Shown here piece after piece: positions 49,413-58,370 of a DNA stretch of 64,000 bases. The DNA is from Turneriella sp942492915 (GTDB lineage: Bacteria; Spirochaetota; Leptospiria; Turneriellales; Turneriellaceae): contig OW818662.1 of the NCBI GenBank assembly GCA_942492915.1, positions 3,472,001 through 3,536,000 of the forward strand, in the 5' to 3' direction. The first letter of the stretch is position 1. The number at the start of each line of letters is the position of its first letter. The translations under genes were made by a program, and so were the position numbers. The notes under the pieces are model-generated. The model did not search any database, was not told the DNA's origin, and saw nothing but the letters and a program-made list of their open reading frames with translations.

Positions 49413-50470
49413 TTTTCGCAAACCCGGCGTGCGGAAGTGAGATTGTATTTTGTGTTGAGGTAGCAGAATATCTTGTCTTGTTCAATCTGCGACAACGCCG
49501 CATCGAAATACAGCATTTCTGCAATATCGGCTTCGAGGTTGCCGTTCGTCATAGAGTTCGTGTTGTTGCCGCTGCCCGTAATATCGTAGGTCGCACAACA
49601 GCCAAGTCCACCCGTTGCTTTCAAATCTCCGTTCCAGATTTCATTCACACTGATCGCCGCTACCTGCACGCTGCCGATCGCAACAAATTTATTGAGACCA
49701 AAATCAAAGGTCGACGTATAGTTCAGGCCGACGCCGTTGCGGCCTTGCGCGAATGAATTGGCAGGGCCATTCAACAGATCGAACGACCGCCCCTGCGCTC
49801 CGTGAAAAACCATGATATTTCGCGCTGCCGTGTCGGCAATCGTGGCCATCACAACAAAGAATGACCCATTGCTCTGGTCATTGATATTGGTGTCAGGCCC
49901 GGTCATCGTCGAGTTCGCGGCATCTGTGAATCGTGCCACCGGGTAGCCGTTCACGATGGAAGATCTGAAAATCGGCCGCTGGCCGACCGTCGCCTGCGCC
50001 ATGTGATTCGCCGTGCCGCTCTCGTCGTTCCAGTTGGCGATGTCTGCGCCATCGCTGAGTGCGAGCGAGTCGGCGCGCAACCATAGTCGCAGCGTATTGC
50101 CGCCATAACTGCGGGGTGCCGTCAGCGTCACGCTGTAGTTCTGCGAAGTGCCGTCTGCTGCCGTGACCTTGTAGGTAAGCGGCGAAACATAGTCGTTGCT
50201 CGTCGCGCCGCTTGTCTGGGGCGTACCGGCGACAGTCACGCTCTCACCCGTGGTTGTGAAGGTGGCGATTTGCGGCGAGAGCGCCGTCAGCGTCGGCGCG
50301 ATGACGCTGATTTGCGTGCCCGTGATAATACCCGTTGCGTTGATCGCAGGTAGCGAATAAGAAGTGATTTTCGGGGCCTCGCCGACGCTCCAGAATTTGC
50401 CCCAGCTGGTGCAGCGGGTGAGGTTCAGCAGCACCACGGCGGCGAATAGAATTGCAGAATTGCTTTTCAT
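49409..50470 (-). CDS. LamG/concanavalin-like surface lipoprotein
   Basis: 353 residues. Lipobox NLTRC after a signal peptide. A DUF5018-like Ig segment follows (APKITSYSLPAINATGIITGTQISVIAPTLTALSPQIATF...YKVTAADGTSQNYSVTL). Then a lectin-like domain begins LRLWLRADSLALSDGADIANWNDESG and has FFVVMAT, GLNYTSTFDFG and IAEMLYFDAALSQIEQDKI, the classic end of bacterial LamG_3 domains. It is likely exposed and carbohydrate- or protein-binding. ATG 50470 is chosen because the preceding frame lacks signal features. Confidence 0.78.
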   Translation of the reverse strand: MKSNSAILFAAVVLLNLTRCTSWGKFWSVGEAPKITSYSLPAINATGIITGTQISVIAPTLTALSPQIATFTTTGESVTVAGTPQTSGATSNDYVSPLTYKVTAADGTSQNYSVTLTAPRSYGGNTLRLWLRADSLALSDGADIANWNDESGTANHMAQATVGQRPIFRSSIVNGYPVARFTDAANSTMTGPDTNINDQSNGSFFVVMATIADTAARNIMVFHGAQGRSFDLLNGPANSFAQGRNGVGLNYTSTFDFGLNKFVAIGSVQVAAISVNEIWNGDLKATGGLGCCATYDITGSGNNTNSMTNGNLEADIAEMLYFDAALSQIEQDKIFCYLNTKYNLTSARRVCEN

Positions 50471-50626
50471 GGGCGCACGACCCGTGCAGAGGTAAACTCG
50501 CGCACAGGACGACAGCAAGATTCTGCTCAGCGTCGCCACACCGTGTAGGTAATAAATCCTACTGCCAGCGCAAGCAACGCTCGCGGAGCAATGCGATTAA
50601 CTATTCACGCGTTTCGGACTCACGAA

Positions 50627-50644
50627 CCGATATTCAGATATCGG
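50627..50644. promoter_or_regulatory. Dyad in the 50471-50739 gap
   Basis: CCGATAT-TCAG-ATATCGG, followed by AGCTTTTG. It lies midway between divergent genes and could be an operator or a short terminator. GTAGG-N8-CCTAC at 50545-50562 is a second weak dyad. I see no gene in the gap. Confidence 0.35.
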
Positions 50645-50739
50645 AGCTTTTGTAGGGGCCGGCTTGTGCTTGACGCCCTGTGTCATTAGTGCACCGTGCA
50701 AAAAGCCGATCATTTTTAGCGTGCGGAGATATCTTTTAC

Positions 50740-51387
50740 ATGCGTTTAACGACCCAGTATCTTTTCAGAGCCTCAACATTTGTGTTTATTCTTTTTCCAT
50801 TTTTGTATCCCGTGAACAGCTCGCCTGAGCTGACGCCTGAGACGCTGACAATCGTTGCGCTCGGTGATTCTATTACCTGGGGTTACCCTAATGGCCGTTC
50901 ATGGACAGAGATAGTGCAACGCGAAACCGGTGTGCGCATCATCAATCGCGGCATCAGCGGGCAAACGCTCGGCGAGATGTCGAACCGCCTTGAGCGCGAT
51001 GTGCTCGATGCCAAGCCTGCGATCTGCATTATTATGGGTGGCACCAATGACGTGTTTCACAGCGTACCTACAGAAGAGATGATGGCGAACCTGAAGAAGA
51101 TGGCTCGTATTCTCAAAGCGCGTGGTATTATGCCAGTGGTTGGTCTGCCGATTCCGCTCGGCTGGCAGAATTCAGAAGAACGTCTGCGCGAGCTGCGCGC
51201 TGAAATAACCGAAGCCGGTTTTCTCACCATCAACTTTTCTGAAGACTTTCAGGTCGAGCGCAGTCAATTCAAGCGACTCTTGCCCGACGGTATTCATCCC
51301 GAAGCGCAGGGAAAAAAGATCATGGCAGAAAGGCTCAAAAAAGAGATGCCGAAGATTCTCAGCGCTTACGCAGATTTTATCCGTTAA
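50740..51387 (+). CDS. SGNH/GDSL-family esterase, exported
   Basis: 215 residues. A signal peptide (FRASTFVFILFPFLYPVNS) is followed by the four SGNH blocks: GDSITWG (nucleophile Ser), INRGISG, GGTNDVF (Asn) and DGIHPEAQG (Asp-x-x-His). It is probably an extracytoplasmic lipase or acetyl-sugar esterase. ATG 50740 has CGGAGAT upstream as Shine-Dalgarno. It is monocistronic and followed by a hairpin at 51396-51426 that also ends the ABC exporter gene from the other side. Confidence 0.9.
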   Translation: MRLTTQYLFRASTFVFILFPFLYPVNSSPELTPETLTIVALGDSITWGYPNGRSWTEIVQRETGVRIINRGISGQTLGEMSNRLERDVLDAKPAICIIMGGTNDVFHSVPTEEMMANLKKMARILKARGIMPVVGLPIPLGWQNSEERLRELRAEITEAGFLTINFSEDFQVERSQFKRLLPDGIHPEAQGKKIMAERLKKEMPKILSAYADFIR

Positions 51388-51395
51388 CGCGAGAT

Positions 51396-51426
51396 CTAGC
51401 AGGTTTCTTTTTCAGGAACCTGCTAG
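51396..51426. terminator. Bidirectional hairpin with CTAGCAGGTT arms
   Basis: CTAGCAGGTTTC pairs with GGAACCTGCTAG across TTTTTCA (one G-U). It begins 8 bp after the esterase stop and contains the ABC exporter stop codon (51423-51425). The arm sequence is the same as the ends of the foldback element at 22639-22790. Confidence 0.75.
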
Positions 51427-53180
51427 CCGAAGCCGCCTGTTTCGAGATAGTTACCCGATTGTTGCTGTTGCCATAACAGCGCATACACCGAGGCGTTGGC
51501 GAGCAATTCTTCGTGCGTCCCTTGCTCAGCAAGTTTTCCGTTCTGCAACACAAAGATGCGGTCAGAGTCTACGACCGACGCCAGCCGGTGTGTGACCATG
51601 ATAATGGTTTTTTCACTGCGTATCGATTCAATGGTGTTTCGTATCGCCAGATCAGTGCCGGGATCGAGTGAAGCCGTTGCTTCGTCGAGAAAGAGTATAC
51701 GAGGTTCTCTGAGAAGCGCCCGGGCAATGGCGAGCCGCTGCTTTTGCCCGCCTGAAAGAAAGGCGCCGCGTTCGCCCACCGGCGATTCATAACCCTGCGG
51801 CATCGCGAGTATCTCATCGTGCAAACCAGCTGCACGGCAGGCGTTTTCAATTTCGAGCGGCGAAGCGTTGAGCCGCCCCATCAGCACGTTCTCTCTCACC
51901 GTTGCATTGAAGAGAAATGATTCCTGAAACACCACGGCGCTATGCCGCGTAATGGAGGCGCGTGTCACCCGGCGCAGGTCGTGGCCGTCCATTTCGATCG
52001 CCCCCTCGGTGGGATCAAAAAAACGCAGCATTGCCTGCAACAATGCGCTCTTGCCGGCACCCGAAGGGCCGACGATCGCGACAAATTGCCGGTGGTATAT
52101 CGACAATGAAACCCGATCAAGAATGCGCCGCCCTGCCTTGATGCTGTAACTGAAATTCTTGATTTCAAGTTGATAATTAAACGGGGGTAGTTCGACAGCG
52201 TTCTTGACTTCAGCTAACGTCGAACTTTCATTCAAGATGCGTTCGATGCGCGCAAGGCCTGCAGCCGAGTTGATGAGCGAACCCGAATACTGCGCGATGT
52301 AATAAAGAGAAGACGAAAGTGATATAAACACCGTGTAAAAAGCGACCAGCCCGCCCACGGTAATGGAGCCGTTGAACGCCATCGCTCCGCCTATTGCAAG
52401 AACACCGATTTGCAGACCGTAGATGCCGATGCTCGCAGAACGTTCGAGCGCGGCAGTAAAAAATGCCCCGCGAATTGCCGTTGCCGCAAGAACGCTCAGT
52501 CGTGTCGCGAATAGCCTACTCATATAAGTTTCGAGGCCGAATGCGCGCACGACGTGCCGGCCGGCTGTCGCCTCGTCGACAGCACTTAGAACGCCGGCTT
52601 CACGGTTCTTACGGTTTTCTGCGGCGTCGCGCGCTTTGGGTGAAAAAAAACGCGGACCTAAAAAACTCATGGGCCATACCAGCTGTGCGAAAAGCGCGAG
52701 GCGCCAATCGACCCAGAACATGACGCAGTTATAGCCTATAATGTCGAACGCGGGTTTCCAACCCCAGGGTAACCAGGTTTGAAACGTGTGTTCAATCGCT
52801 GCAAGGTCGGTCGAGAACCGGGCCGAAATTTCGCCGGCAGAATGCCTGTGAAAGAACGTAGATGAGAGAATCTGTAAGTGGTCGAAAAGTTTTTGCCGAA
52901 TTCGCGCGATGACATCAGTGAAAAGTTTTGCATGTGTGTAATCGGCGAGCATGCCGACGGTCATGGCAACGAGCGTCGCGAGACCAAGCGCCAGCAAGGT
53001 TTTTGTCATCACTTCAGCGTTGCGTGCAGATATGCCTTTGTCGATCAGGTGGCTGAACGCAACGGGTATGAATGAGTTGAAGGCCATCTCGATCAGAATG
53101 CAGACAATCACTAGCATGAGGGCTATCGGGTTTCCCGTGAACCACCGCAGAAGATGAATGATGAGCGTATGCTGTTTCAA
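51423..53180 (-). CDS. ABC transporter, fused permease-ATPase (exporter)
   Basis: 585 residues. Six TM helices (residues about 15-300) precede a nucleotide-binding domain with Walker A GPSGAGKS, Q-loop VFQESFLF, signature LSGGQKQR, Walker B ILFLDEA and the H-loop THR. It matches the MsbA/lipid and drug exporter type (subfamily B half-transporter). The start is TTG 53180, 3 bp after the rarA stop, so it is operonic with rarA. Substrate unknown. Confidence 0.92.
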   Translation of the reverse strand: MKQHTLIIHLLRWFTGNPIALMLVIVCILIEMAFNSFIPVAFSHLIDKGISARNAEVMTKTLLALGLATLVAMTVGMLADYTHAKLFTDVIARIRQKLFDHLQILSSTFFHRHSAGEISARFSTDLAAIEHTFQTWLPWGWKPAFDIIGYNCVMFWVDWRLALFAQLVWPMSFLGPRFFSPKARDAAENRKNREAGVLSAVDEATAGRHVVRAFGLETYMSRLFATRLSVLAATAIRGAFFTAALERSASIGIYGLQIGVLAIGGAMAFNGSITVGGLVAFYTVFISLSSSLYYIAQYSGSLINSAAGLARIERILNESSTLAEVKNAVELPPFNYQLEIKNFSYSIKAGRRILDRVSLSIYHRQFVAIVGPSGAGKSALLQAMLRFFDPTEGAIEMDGHDLRRVTRASITRHSAVVFQESFLFNATVRENVLMGRLNASPLEIENACRAAGLHDEILAMPQGYESPVGERGAFLSGGQKQRLAIARALLREPRILFLDEATASLDPGTDLAIRNTIESIRSEKTIIMVTHRLASVVDSDRIFVLQNGKLAEQGTHEELLANASVYALLWQQQQSGNYLETGGFG

Positions 53181-53183
53181 CGC

Positions 53184-54458
53184 TCAATACCCGTATTTAC
53201 CGCCCCAGATTTTTTTCAGCGCGTCGCGAATTTCGCGCTCGCGCGCGTTGTTACCAGGGTCGTAGAGCCTCTTGCCGCTGAGTGCTTCCGGTAGATACTC
53301 TTGCACTGAGAAATTGCCGGTTTTGTCGTGCGCATATTCGTATCCTTTTCCGTAGCCAATGTCTTTCATCAGATTTGTGGGTGCATTGCGCAGGTGCAAC
53401 GGTACTGGTAAATTGCCAGTATCACGCACGATTGCCTGGGCTGTGTTGATCGCCGCATACGCTGCGTTGCTTTTCGGCGACGTCGCAAGGTAGGTCGCTG
53501 CTTGCGCAAGTACAATGCGCGCCTCGGGATAGCCTATCGCATTCACGGCCTGAAAGCAGTTCAGCGCGACGACCATTGCAGTCGGGTTGGCGTTGCCGAT
53601 ATCTTCTGACGCGGCGATGAGCATACGGCGTGCGATGAAGAGCGCATCTTCACCACCCTCAATCATGCGCGCGAGCCAATAGACCGCGCCGTTCGGGTCG
53701 CTGCCGCGAATCGATTTAATAAATGCTGAGACAATGTCGTAATGGTTATCGCCTGCTTTGTCGTAGAGCACGGGATTCTGTTGCACTAATTCTAGGACAA
53801 TCTTATCGGTGACCAACAGGTCACCGATAAGATTGTCCACTACCAATTCAAACACATTGAGCAATCGCCGTGCATCGCCACCTGAAAGCCTGAAGAGAGC
53901 TGAAGTTTCGGCGAGTTGAATTTGTTTCGTTTTGAAAAACACATCTTTTTCCATCGCCATTTGCAGAAGCAGCAGTAAATCCGCCTCATCGAGATTCTTC
54001 AGAATGTAGACCTGGCAGCGTGAAAGCAGCGCAGAGATCACCTCAAACGACGGATTTTCGGTCGTTGCGCCGATCAGCGTGATCTTGCCGGTTTCGACTG
54101 CGCCGAGTAAGGAATCTTGCTGCGCTTTCGAGAACCGGTGAATTTCGTCGATAAAGAGCACGGGCTTCTCGCTGAACAGACCGCCGTTTGAAGCCTTCTC
54201 AATCACTTCGCGTATGTCTTTAACGCCCGAGTTGATCGCGCTCAGCGCATAAAACGGACGTTTGAGTTCTGCCGCGATGATATTCGCGAGTGTCGTCTTG
54301 CCCACGCCGGGCGGCCCCCAAAGAATAATCGACGGCAGATTTTTGGTCTCGACAGCGCGGCGCAGCACGGCACCTTCGCCGACCAGATGCTTTTGCCCCA
54401 CATAATCGGCGAGCGTTTTGGGACGCATACGCTCGGCGAGGGGTATGGCGGATTTCAA
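53184..54458 (-). CDS. rarA: Replication-associated recombination protein A
   Basis: 424 residues. PLAERMRPKTLADYVGQKHL is the family N-terminus, and it requires the TTG start at 54458. Walker A GPPGVGKT (48-55), Walker B LFIDEIHRF and sensor GATTENPSF follow. The C-terminal part has DKAGDNHYDIVSAFIKSIRGSDPNGAVYWLARMIEGGED, SEDIGNANP and VPLHLRNAPTNLMK. RarA (MgsA) acts at stalled replication forks. A perfect 44-bp palindrome lies in frame at residues 208-221, in the variable link between the AAA+ lid and the tetramerisation domain. Confidence 0.95.
   Translation of the reverse strand: MKSAIPLAERMRPKTLADYVGQKHLVGEGAVLRRAVETKNLPSIILWGPPGVGKTTLANIIAAELKRPFYALSAINSGVKDIREVIEKASNGGLFSEKPVLFIDEIHRFSKAQQDSLLGAVETGKITLIGATTENPSFEVISALLSRCQVYILKNLDEADLLLLLQMAMEKDVFFKTKQIQLAETSALFRLSGGDARRLLNVFELVVDNLIGDLLVTDKIVLELVQQNPVLYDKAGDNHYDIVSAFIKSIRGSDPNGAVYWLARMIEGGEDALFIARRMLIAASEDIGNANPTAMVVALNCFQAVNAIGYPEARIVLAQAATYLATSPKSNAAYAAINTAQAIVRDTGNLPVPLHLRNAPTNLMKDIGYGKGYEYAHDKTGNFSVQEYLPEALSGKRLYDPGNNAREREIRDALKKIWGGKYGY
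53795..53838. repeat. Intragenic perfect palindrome in rarA, 20-bp arms
   Basis: Arms 53795-53814 (begins GGACAATCTTATC) and 53819-53838, loop AACA. It encodes about DNLIGDLLVTDKIV without disturbing the frame. Confidence 0.93.
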
Positions 54459-54599
54459 CGGCGCTCCGGGCGGTACGCAGGCTGGGGGGCTTTTTGCCGT
54501 GAACCCGCGGTGGCGTCTTGCGTTAGTGTTTTACCGCGCATGGCGTAAACGCGCAAAAGCTTTCGCCCCGTAAACTCACTTGGCGTACAGGCAAAAAGC

Positions 54600-55085
54600 A
54601 TGATCAGAATACTTGCAACCGGTGGCACGCTCGATGTCGACAGCATCGACGAGGGGGATGTCTACTTTTTTCAAGAGTCGTTCGTGCCCAAAATTCTGGC
54701 GCAATGCCGAAACATGGCTGAGGTCACGGTCGAGACACTATTTCTGAAAGATTCACTCTACCTTACCGACGCAGATCGACTGCAGATTCTGCAGCGTGCG
54801 CAGCAGTGCGACGAACGCCATGTCGTCATTACGCACGGTACCGACACCATGGTTGAGACTGCCGTGGTACTCGGGTCAAATGAGACACAAAAAACCATCG
54901 TTCTGACGGGTGCAATTATCCCGTACATGGCACCGGAATCGGACGCGAGCTTCAATCTCGGTTTCGCTCTCGCAGCCGCGCAGACGGTCTCACCCGGGGT
55001 TTACATCGCCATGAACGGGAAAATATTTGTGTGGAATAATGTGCGCAAGAATCTTCATCTCAAAGTTTTTGAGACCCTCACATAA
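54600..55085 (+). CDS. Asparaginase-like protein, single N-terminal domain
   Basis: 161 residues. ILATGGTLDV carries the first catalytic Thr (T10 of TGGT) and VITHGTDTMVETA the second (T of HGTDT plus D). Full L-asparaginases have about 330 residues; this protein has only the N-terminal domain, a size seen in a separate asparaginase-like branch, so it is not obviously truncated. Without the C-terminal domain, activity on asparagine is uncertain. It diverges from rarA. Confidence 0.8.
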   Translation: MIRILATGGTLDVDSIDEGDVYFFQESFVPKILAQCRNMAEVTVETLFLKDSLYLTDADRLQILQRAQQCDERHVVITHGTDTMVETAVVLGSNETQKTIVLTGAIIPYMAPESDASFNLGFALAAAQTVSPGVYIAMNGKIFVWNNVRKNLHLKVFETLT

Positions 55086-55255
55086 CGCGATCGCGCGGCG
55101 AATCTGCCAGGCGGCCGGTGAAACGATTGGCCTTCTCGGCCAGTTGTATGTCGTTGGCGTGACGCCCAGGCGATCAAGCAGTCAAGCAAGTCGGTAGGCC
55201 CGTTGTGAATATTTCTACCCGGCATGAGCGAGCGCAGCAATCATGCCACTAGAAT

Positions 55256-55624
55256 ATGCATACCGTTACGATTAACGCGCAAAAAGAATGGGAGGTAATT
55301 TTTAGCGAGGGCAATCACTGGCGTGTGGGCATCTACAAGCCCAAATACCGCAGCGCGGCAGAGCTGACCGAGCTGGAGCAGCACAGCTGCCCAGAATCAT
55401 TCTTATTACTCTCGGGTAATCTCGTTATGGTAAGCAAAAATTCAGAAGGATCGCTCACCGAAACGAAACTTCAACCCATGCAGCTGATTACTTTTACCGA
55501 GCCGCACGCAGGTTTTTCCCCAGACGGCAGCGGCGTCGCTTTTGTGGTCGAGAACGCAAAATTTGAGACGGTCTATACCGACATCAAAAGCGGTGGAGTA
55601 ACGCGACAAGTTAAGGTAGATTAA
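55256..55624 (+). CDS. Small cupin-like protein
   Basis: 122 residues, no signal peptide. Beta-strand pattern with SCPESFLLLSGNLVMV and QPMQLITFTEPHAGF looks like a single cupin barrel, but the metal-binding His pair of typical cupins is not complete. The 170-bp gap upstream (55086-55255) shows no gene that I can support. The stop is 32 bp from the convergent gene at 55657. Function unknown. Confidence 0.6.
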   Translation: MHTVTINAQKEWEVIFSEGNHWRVGIYKPKYRSAAELTELEQHSCPESFLLLSGNLVMVSKNSEGSLTETKLQPMQLITFTEPHAGFSPDGSGVAFVVENAKFETVYTDIKSGGVTRQVKVD

Positions 55625-55656
55625 CTGACCTGCCAGTCTGCCTGTTGACAAAACCG

Positions 55657-56298
55657 TCAAAACTGCTCTGCCAGCTTGTTGCCGTGTTCTTGCAGCTGCG
55701 CTTTTGCGCCTGAACGCACGTCTGCCGGCATGTGCGGTATTATGCGCACGATTTTATCTTGATTGACCATCGCGTGTGCGATGTTGCCGACAATCTTGCC
55801 GTCACGCACCGCCTTGATGATTTCAACCAGCATCTTGTCGTCGAGCAGATCGGCGAGTTCTCCCAGCTTGGTGTTGAAGTTCTTGTGCGCGAGATCTTTC
55901 ACGATCTGCGCCACCAGCGGCGGTTCCATCAGATTGCCGATGCGCGCGGTGATCTCGGGACTCGCATAGAGAGCGACCTGGCCCATGTAGTCGATGCGCA
56001 GCGATTTGCCGATTTTCGCCGCCGCCTTTGGGTCCATGTAGATCACCACCTGCGCGATGATGTACGGTGTCAGGTAGTCGTGTGCCAGTTTGGCTATAAT
56101 GAAATTGGGGATAAACTGCGTCGAGACAGCCATCACCTTGAAGACAGGCTTCTGCAGCTCTTCGGTTCGGTGAATATAACCGTGAATTTCTTTCTGAATC
56201 TTTTCAAGAACGGCTTCATCAACGCTCCCGAGAAAACTCAGGTCGCTTTCGGTAACCAGACTTTCTTTGATTTCTTCGATGATATTTTCGACTGACAT
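55657..56298 (-). CDS. Helical protein of unknown function (MgtE-N/FliG-like repeats)
   Basis: 213 residues, cytoplasmic, all-helical with repeated 'L-A-x-x-x-x-P' and 'I-x-x-x-x-x-P' turns: AKLAHDYLTPYIIAQVVIYMDPKAAAKIGKSL, YMGQVALYASPEITARIGNLMEPPLVAQIVKDL, GNIAHAMVNQDKIVRIIPHMPADVRS. This resembles the superhelical MgtE N-domain or FliG-type armadillo arrangement. I do not recognise a named family. No catalytic motif. Confidence 0.6.
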   Translation of the reverse strand: MSVENIIEEIKESLVTESDLSFLGSVDEAVLEKIQKEIHGYIHRTEELQKPVFKVMAVSTQFIPNFIIAKLAHDYLTPYIIAQVVIYMDPKAAAKIGKSLRIDYMGQVALYASPEITARIGNLMEPPLVAQIVKDLAHKNFNTKLGELADLLDDKMLVEIIKAVRDGKIVGNIAHAMVNQDKIVRIIPHMPADVRSGAKAQLQEHGNKLAEQF

Positions 56299-56371
56299 GA
56301 CCGACAGAACGAAGCGCTGCTTCTTGAATGCAAGCTAAAATGCAATCAAGAGCAACAGCAACTTTGACTTT

Positions 56372-56389
56372 GACGCAAATGATTGCGTC
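56372..56389 (-). terminator. Hairpin after the FAD oxidase gene
   Basis: GACGCAA-ATGA-TTGCGTC, 22 bp beyond the oxidase stop on its strand. It lacks a U-tract, so it is at best a weak terminator. The rest of the 56299-56411 gap shows nothing else. Confidence 0.35.
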
Positions 56390-56411
56390 GAGGAATTCGG
56401 TCAGGAGATCT

Positions 56412-58295
56412 TCAGATGCCGAGATGCTCTTTCCAGTAGGCCGAGAGAAAAACCTGTTCCGGATCATGCTTTGCCCGCAGGCGCATGAAGTCATTCCAGC
56501 GGGGATACAGTTTTTTTAAGTAAGTGACTCCCTGGGCTGAAGCAGCCGGCGGAAGGTATTTTCCCCAATGAGGGCGAAAATCAAACTCGGCCAAGAGGTT
56601 CCAGAATTGCGGGTAATAGTCGCGCACCGGATTTCCGGAATTGCGCGCGTACCAAAAAAGATCGATGCGCGCCACGTCTTTGCCGTAGGCAGGGCTTAGC
56701 CAAAAGTTGTTCTTTTGGGCTGCATAGATTTCGCAGCAATATGTCCCCGTGGCAGAAAGTCCCTGCGAGTCATACCAGTCCTTGAGTTTCTTCATCGCAG
56801 CCGCAGTCTTTTCTATTGGTATCCAGAGTTCGGTAAACTCAGTCGGTAAGAGGTCATCTCTGATCTGGTTATCCATCGGCAGGCTGCGCCAGTAGAAGTC
56901 CCAGAATCGCTGCGGCCCGGGCGGCTTCTTGTCTGCATCGGTCGGATTAAACAGGTTCAGCACGAATTTCAGAATCGGCTGCAGGTGTTTGTTGATAAAA
57001 GCGCCGATGAAGCCAAGTCGGTTCAGGTTGCCGACAATCCAATAAAAGATGCCGGCGGCCAGTTCTGCAGGTATGGGAAAATTGCCGAGCTCTTCGTATG
57101 GCACAGGTTTAAAAGTGTCTCTAGCCGGCCCATTCTGGGGATTTGTCTCTTTATTGTAATCCTGTTTTTGCATGCGGCGGGCCTGCCATACCACGGCCTT
57201 GTCGACGCCTTTCTGCGGCCACCACATAATACGCGTATACTCCGTCTCTTTCAGAAATTTTGCCAGCGAAGGCCGCCCAGCATTACCCGTACCAAAGAGG
57301 TCGATCGGGCAGTCGTCCGTCTTCGTACACGATTCCTGGCCGACGATGTTGTAGGTGTCGACGCATTGAAACGTCACCGAGGTCACAATACCGAGCAGGC
57401 CCATTGAAACGCCGAGCGCATTGAACAGGTCTTTATGTTTTCTGCGATCGGCAGTATGCACAACACCGTTGCCGTCAATGAACCGAAACGCAACGATCGC
57501 ATCGGCGACAGAAAACTTTACCGAACCGCCAGAAGACCCGGTCATCAGAAAGCCGCCAACGGTCTGGTGCGTAATGCCGCCAAGATCGGGCAGCGCCCAG
57601 CCGAGGTTCGACAACTGGCAGAGCAGACTGTTTTGCCAGGTTGACTTCTGCGCCGGGTCAAACGGGTCGAGGCCGAGATGGCAACCCGCCTGTACTTCAA
57701 TCTGTTTCTTTGGGTAATCAATATTGGTGATGTCGTTCAGCTGGTCGAGATATAGGTTGAAGAATTTTACATTCTTGCCGAAAGGTACGAGCTTTGTCGT
57801 GTAGATCGCTTTGTCTACCGAATGAGCTGACCCCCGCACGCGGATTTTTCTCCCTTCGCTTTTGGCACGCGTTACGAGCTCGATTATTTCTGCCTCTGAG
57901 GCAGGCGAAAAGAAAAAGCGCATTGCATCGAGTGCGCGGATGGCAAAGAAAAAGCCGATTGTGAAAATGGCAAAAACGGCAAACAGCAACCAGCCGACAC
58001 CGTTTATGGTGCCGTGAATAACCGCCAGCCCGGCCAGGCCTGCAGAAATGGCGTCCATAAAGAGAGAACCCCACGCAAAGCCACGCAGTACACTGAGATC
58101 AGATGAGTTACGCGAAAACAACATAAAGAATGCATTGGCCAAGATGATGGCTCCATATAACCGCAATACGAAAGCACTGAGCTCCGTAGTGGTAGCTCCC
58201 AGCAGATGAAAAATTGATGTCGGAAACAGCAGCAGCGCCGGCCCAAGAACCAGTGTGAACAGACCGTCCGCTATCAAGAGCGTCTTCATCTTCAT
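56412..58295 (-). CDS. FAD-linked oxidase with N-terminal membrane domain
   Basis: About 627 residues. The first 130 form four TM helices (TLLIADGLFTLVLGPALLLFP, LRLYGAIILANAFFMLF, MDAISAGLAGLAVI, FAVFAIFTIGFFFAI). A BBE/PCMH-type FAD domain follows: VRGSAHSVDKA (FAD site), IEVQAGCHLG, ALPDLGGITHQTVGGFLMTGSSGGS, and C-terminal DLFWYAR and HWGKYLPP. The last elements resemble aldonolactone oxidases (ALO domain). A membrane-fused sugar-lactone or alcohol oxidase is likely, feeding electrons to the membrane. ATG 58295 or 58289 may be the start. Confidence 0.82.
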   Translation of the reverse strand: MKMKTLLIADGLFTLVLGPALLLFPTSIFHLLGATTTELSAFVLRLYGAIILANAFFMLFSRNSSDLSVLRGFAWGSLFMDAISAGLAGLAVIHGTINGVGWLLFAVFAIFTIGFFFAIRALDAMRFFFSPASEAEIIELVTRAKSEGRKIRVRGSAHSVDKAIYTTKLVPFGKNVKFFNLYLDQLNDITNIDYPKKQIEVQAGCHLGLDPFDPAQKSTWQNSLLCQLSNLGWALPDLGGITHQTVGGFLMTGSSGGSVKFSVADAIVAFRFIDGNGVVHTADRRKHKDLFNALGVSMGLLGIVTSVTFQCVDTYNIVGQESCTKTDDCPIDLFGTGNAGRPSLAKFLKETEYTRIMWWPQKGVDKAVVWQARRMQKQDYNKETNPQNGPARDTFKPVPYEELGNFPIPAELAAGIFYWIVGNLNRLGFIGAFINKHLQPILKFVLNLFNPTDADKKPPGPQRFWDFYWRSLPMDNQIRDDLLPTEFTELWIPIEKTAAAMKKLKDWYDSQGLSATGTYCCEIYAAQKNNFWLSPAYGKDVARIDLFWYARNSGNPVRDYYPQFWNLLAEFDFRPHWGKYLPPAASAQGVTYLKKLYPRWNDFMRLRAKHDPEQVFLSAYWKEHLGI

Positions 58296-58314
58296 GCCGC
58301 TAATTCTGGGCAAC

Positions 58315-58339
58315 TGACACGAATGTCAAATCATTTGAC
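58315..58339. promoter_or_regulatory. Overlapping dyads in divergent promoter (58295/58371)
   Basis: TGACA-CGAA-TGTCA (58315-58328) overlaps GTCAAAT-C-ATTTGAC (58325-58339). They lie between the oxidase and the giant kinase genes and suggest a shared operator. Confidence 0.4.
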
Positions 58340-58370
58340 GCACGCAGCTTCGATTCTGAGCGTGTAATCC

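Noticed and set aside
54600..55085. Truncated asparaginase pseudogene
   Set aside because: The single-domain length is known in the family, start and stop are clean and both catalytic Thr motifs are intact.
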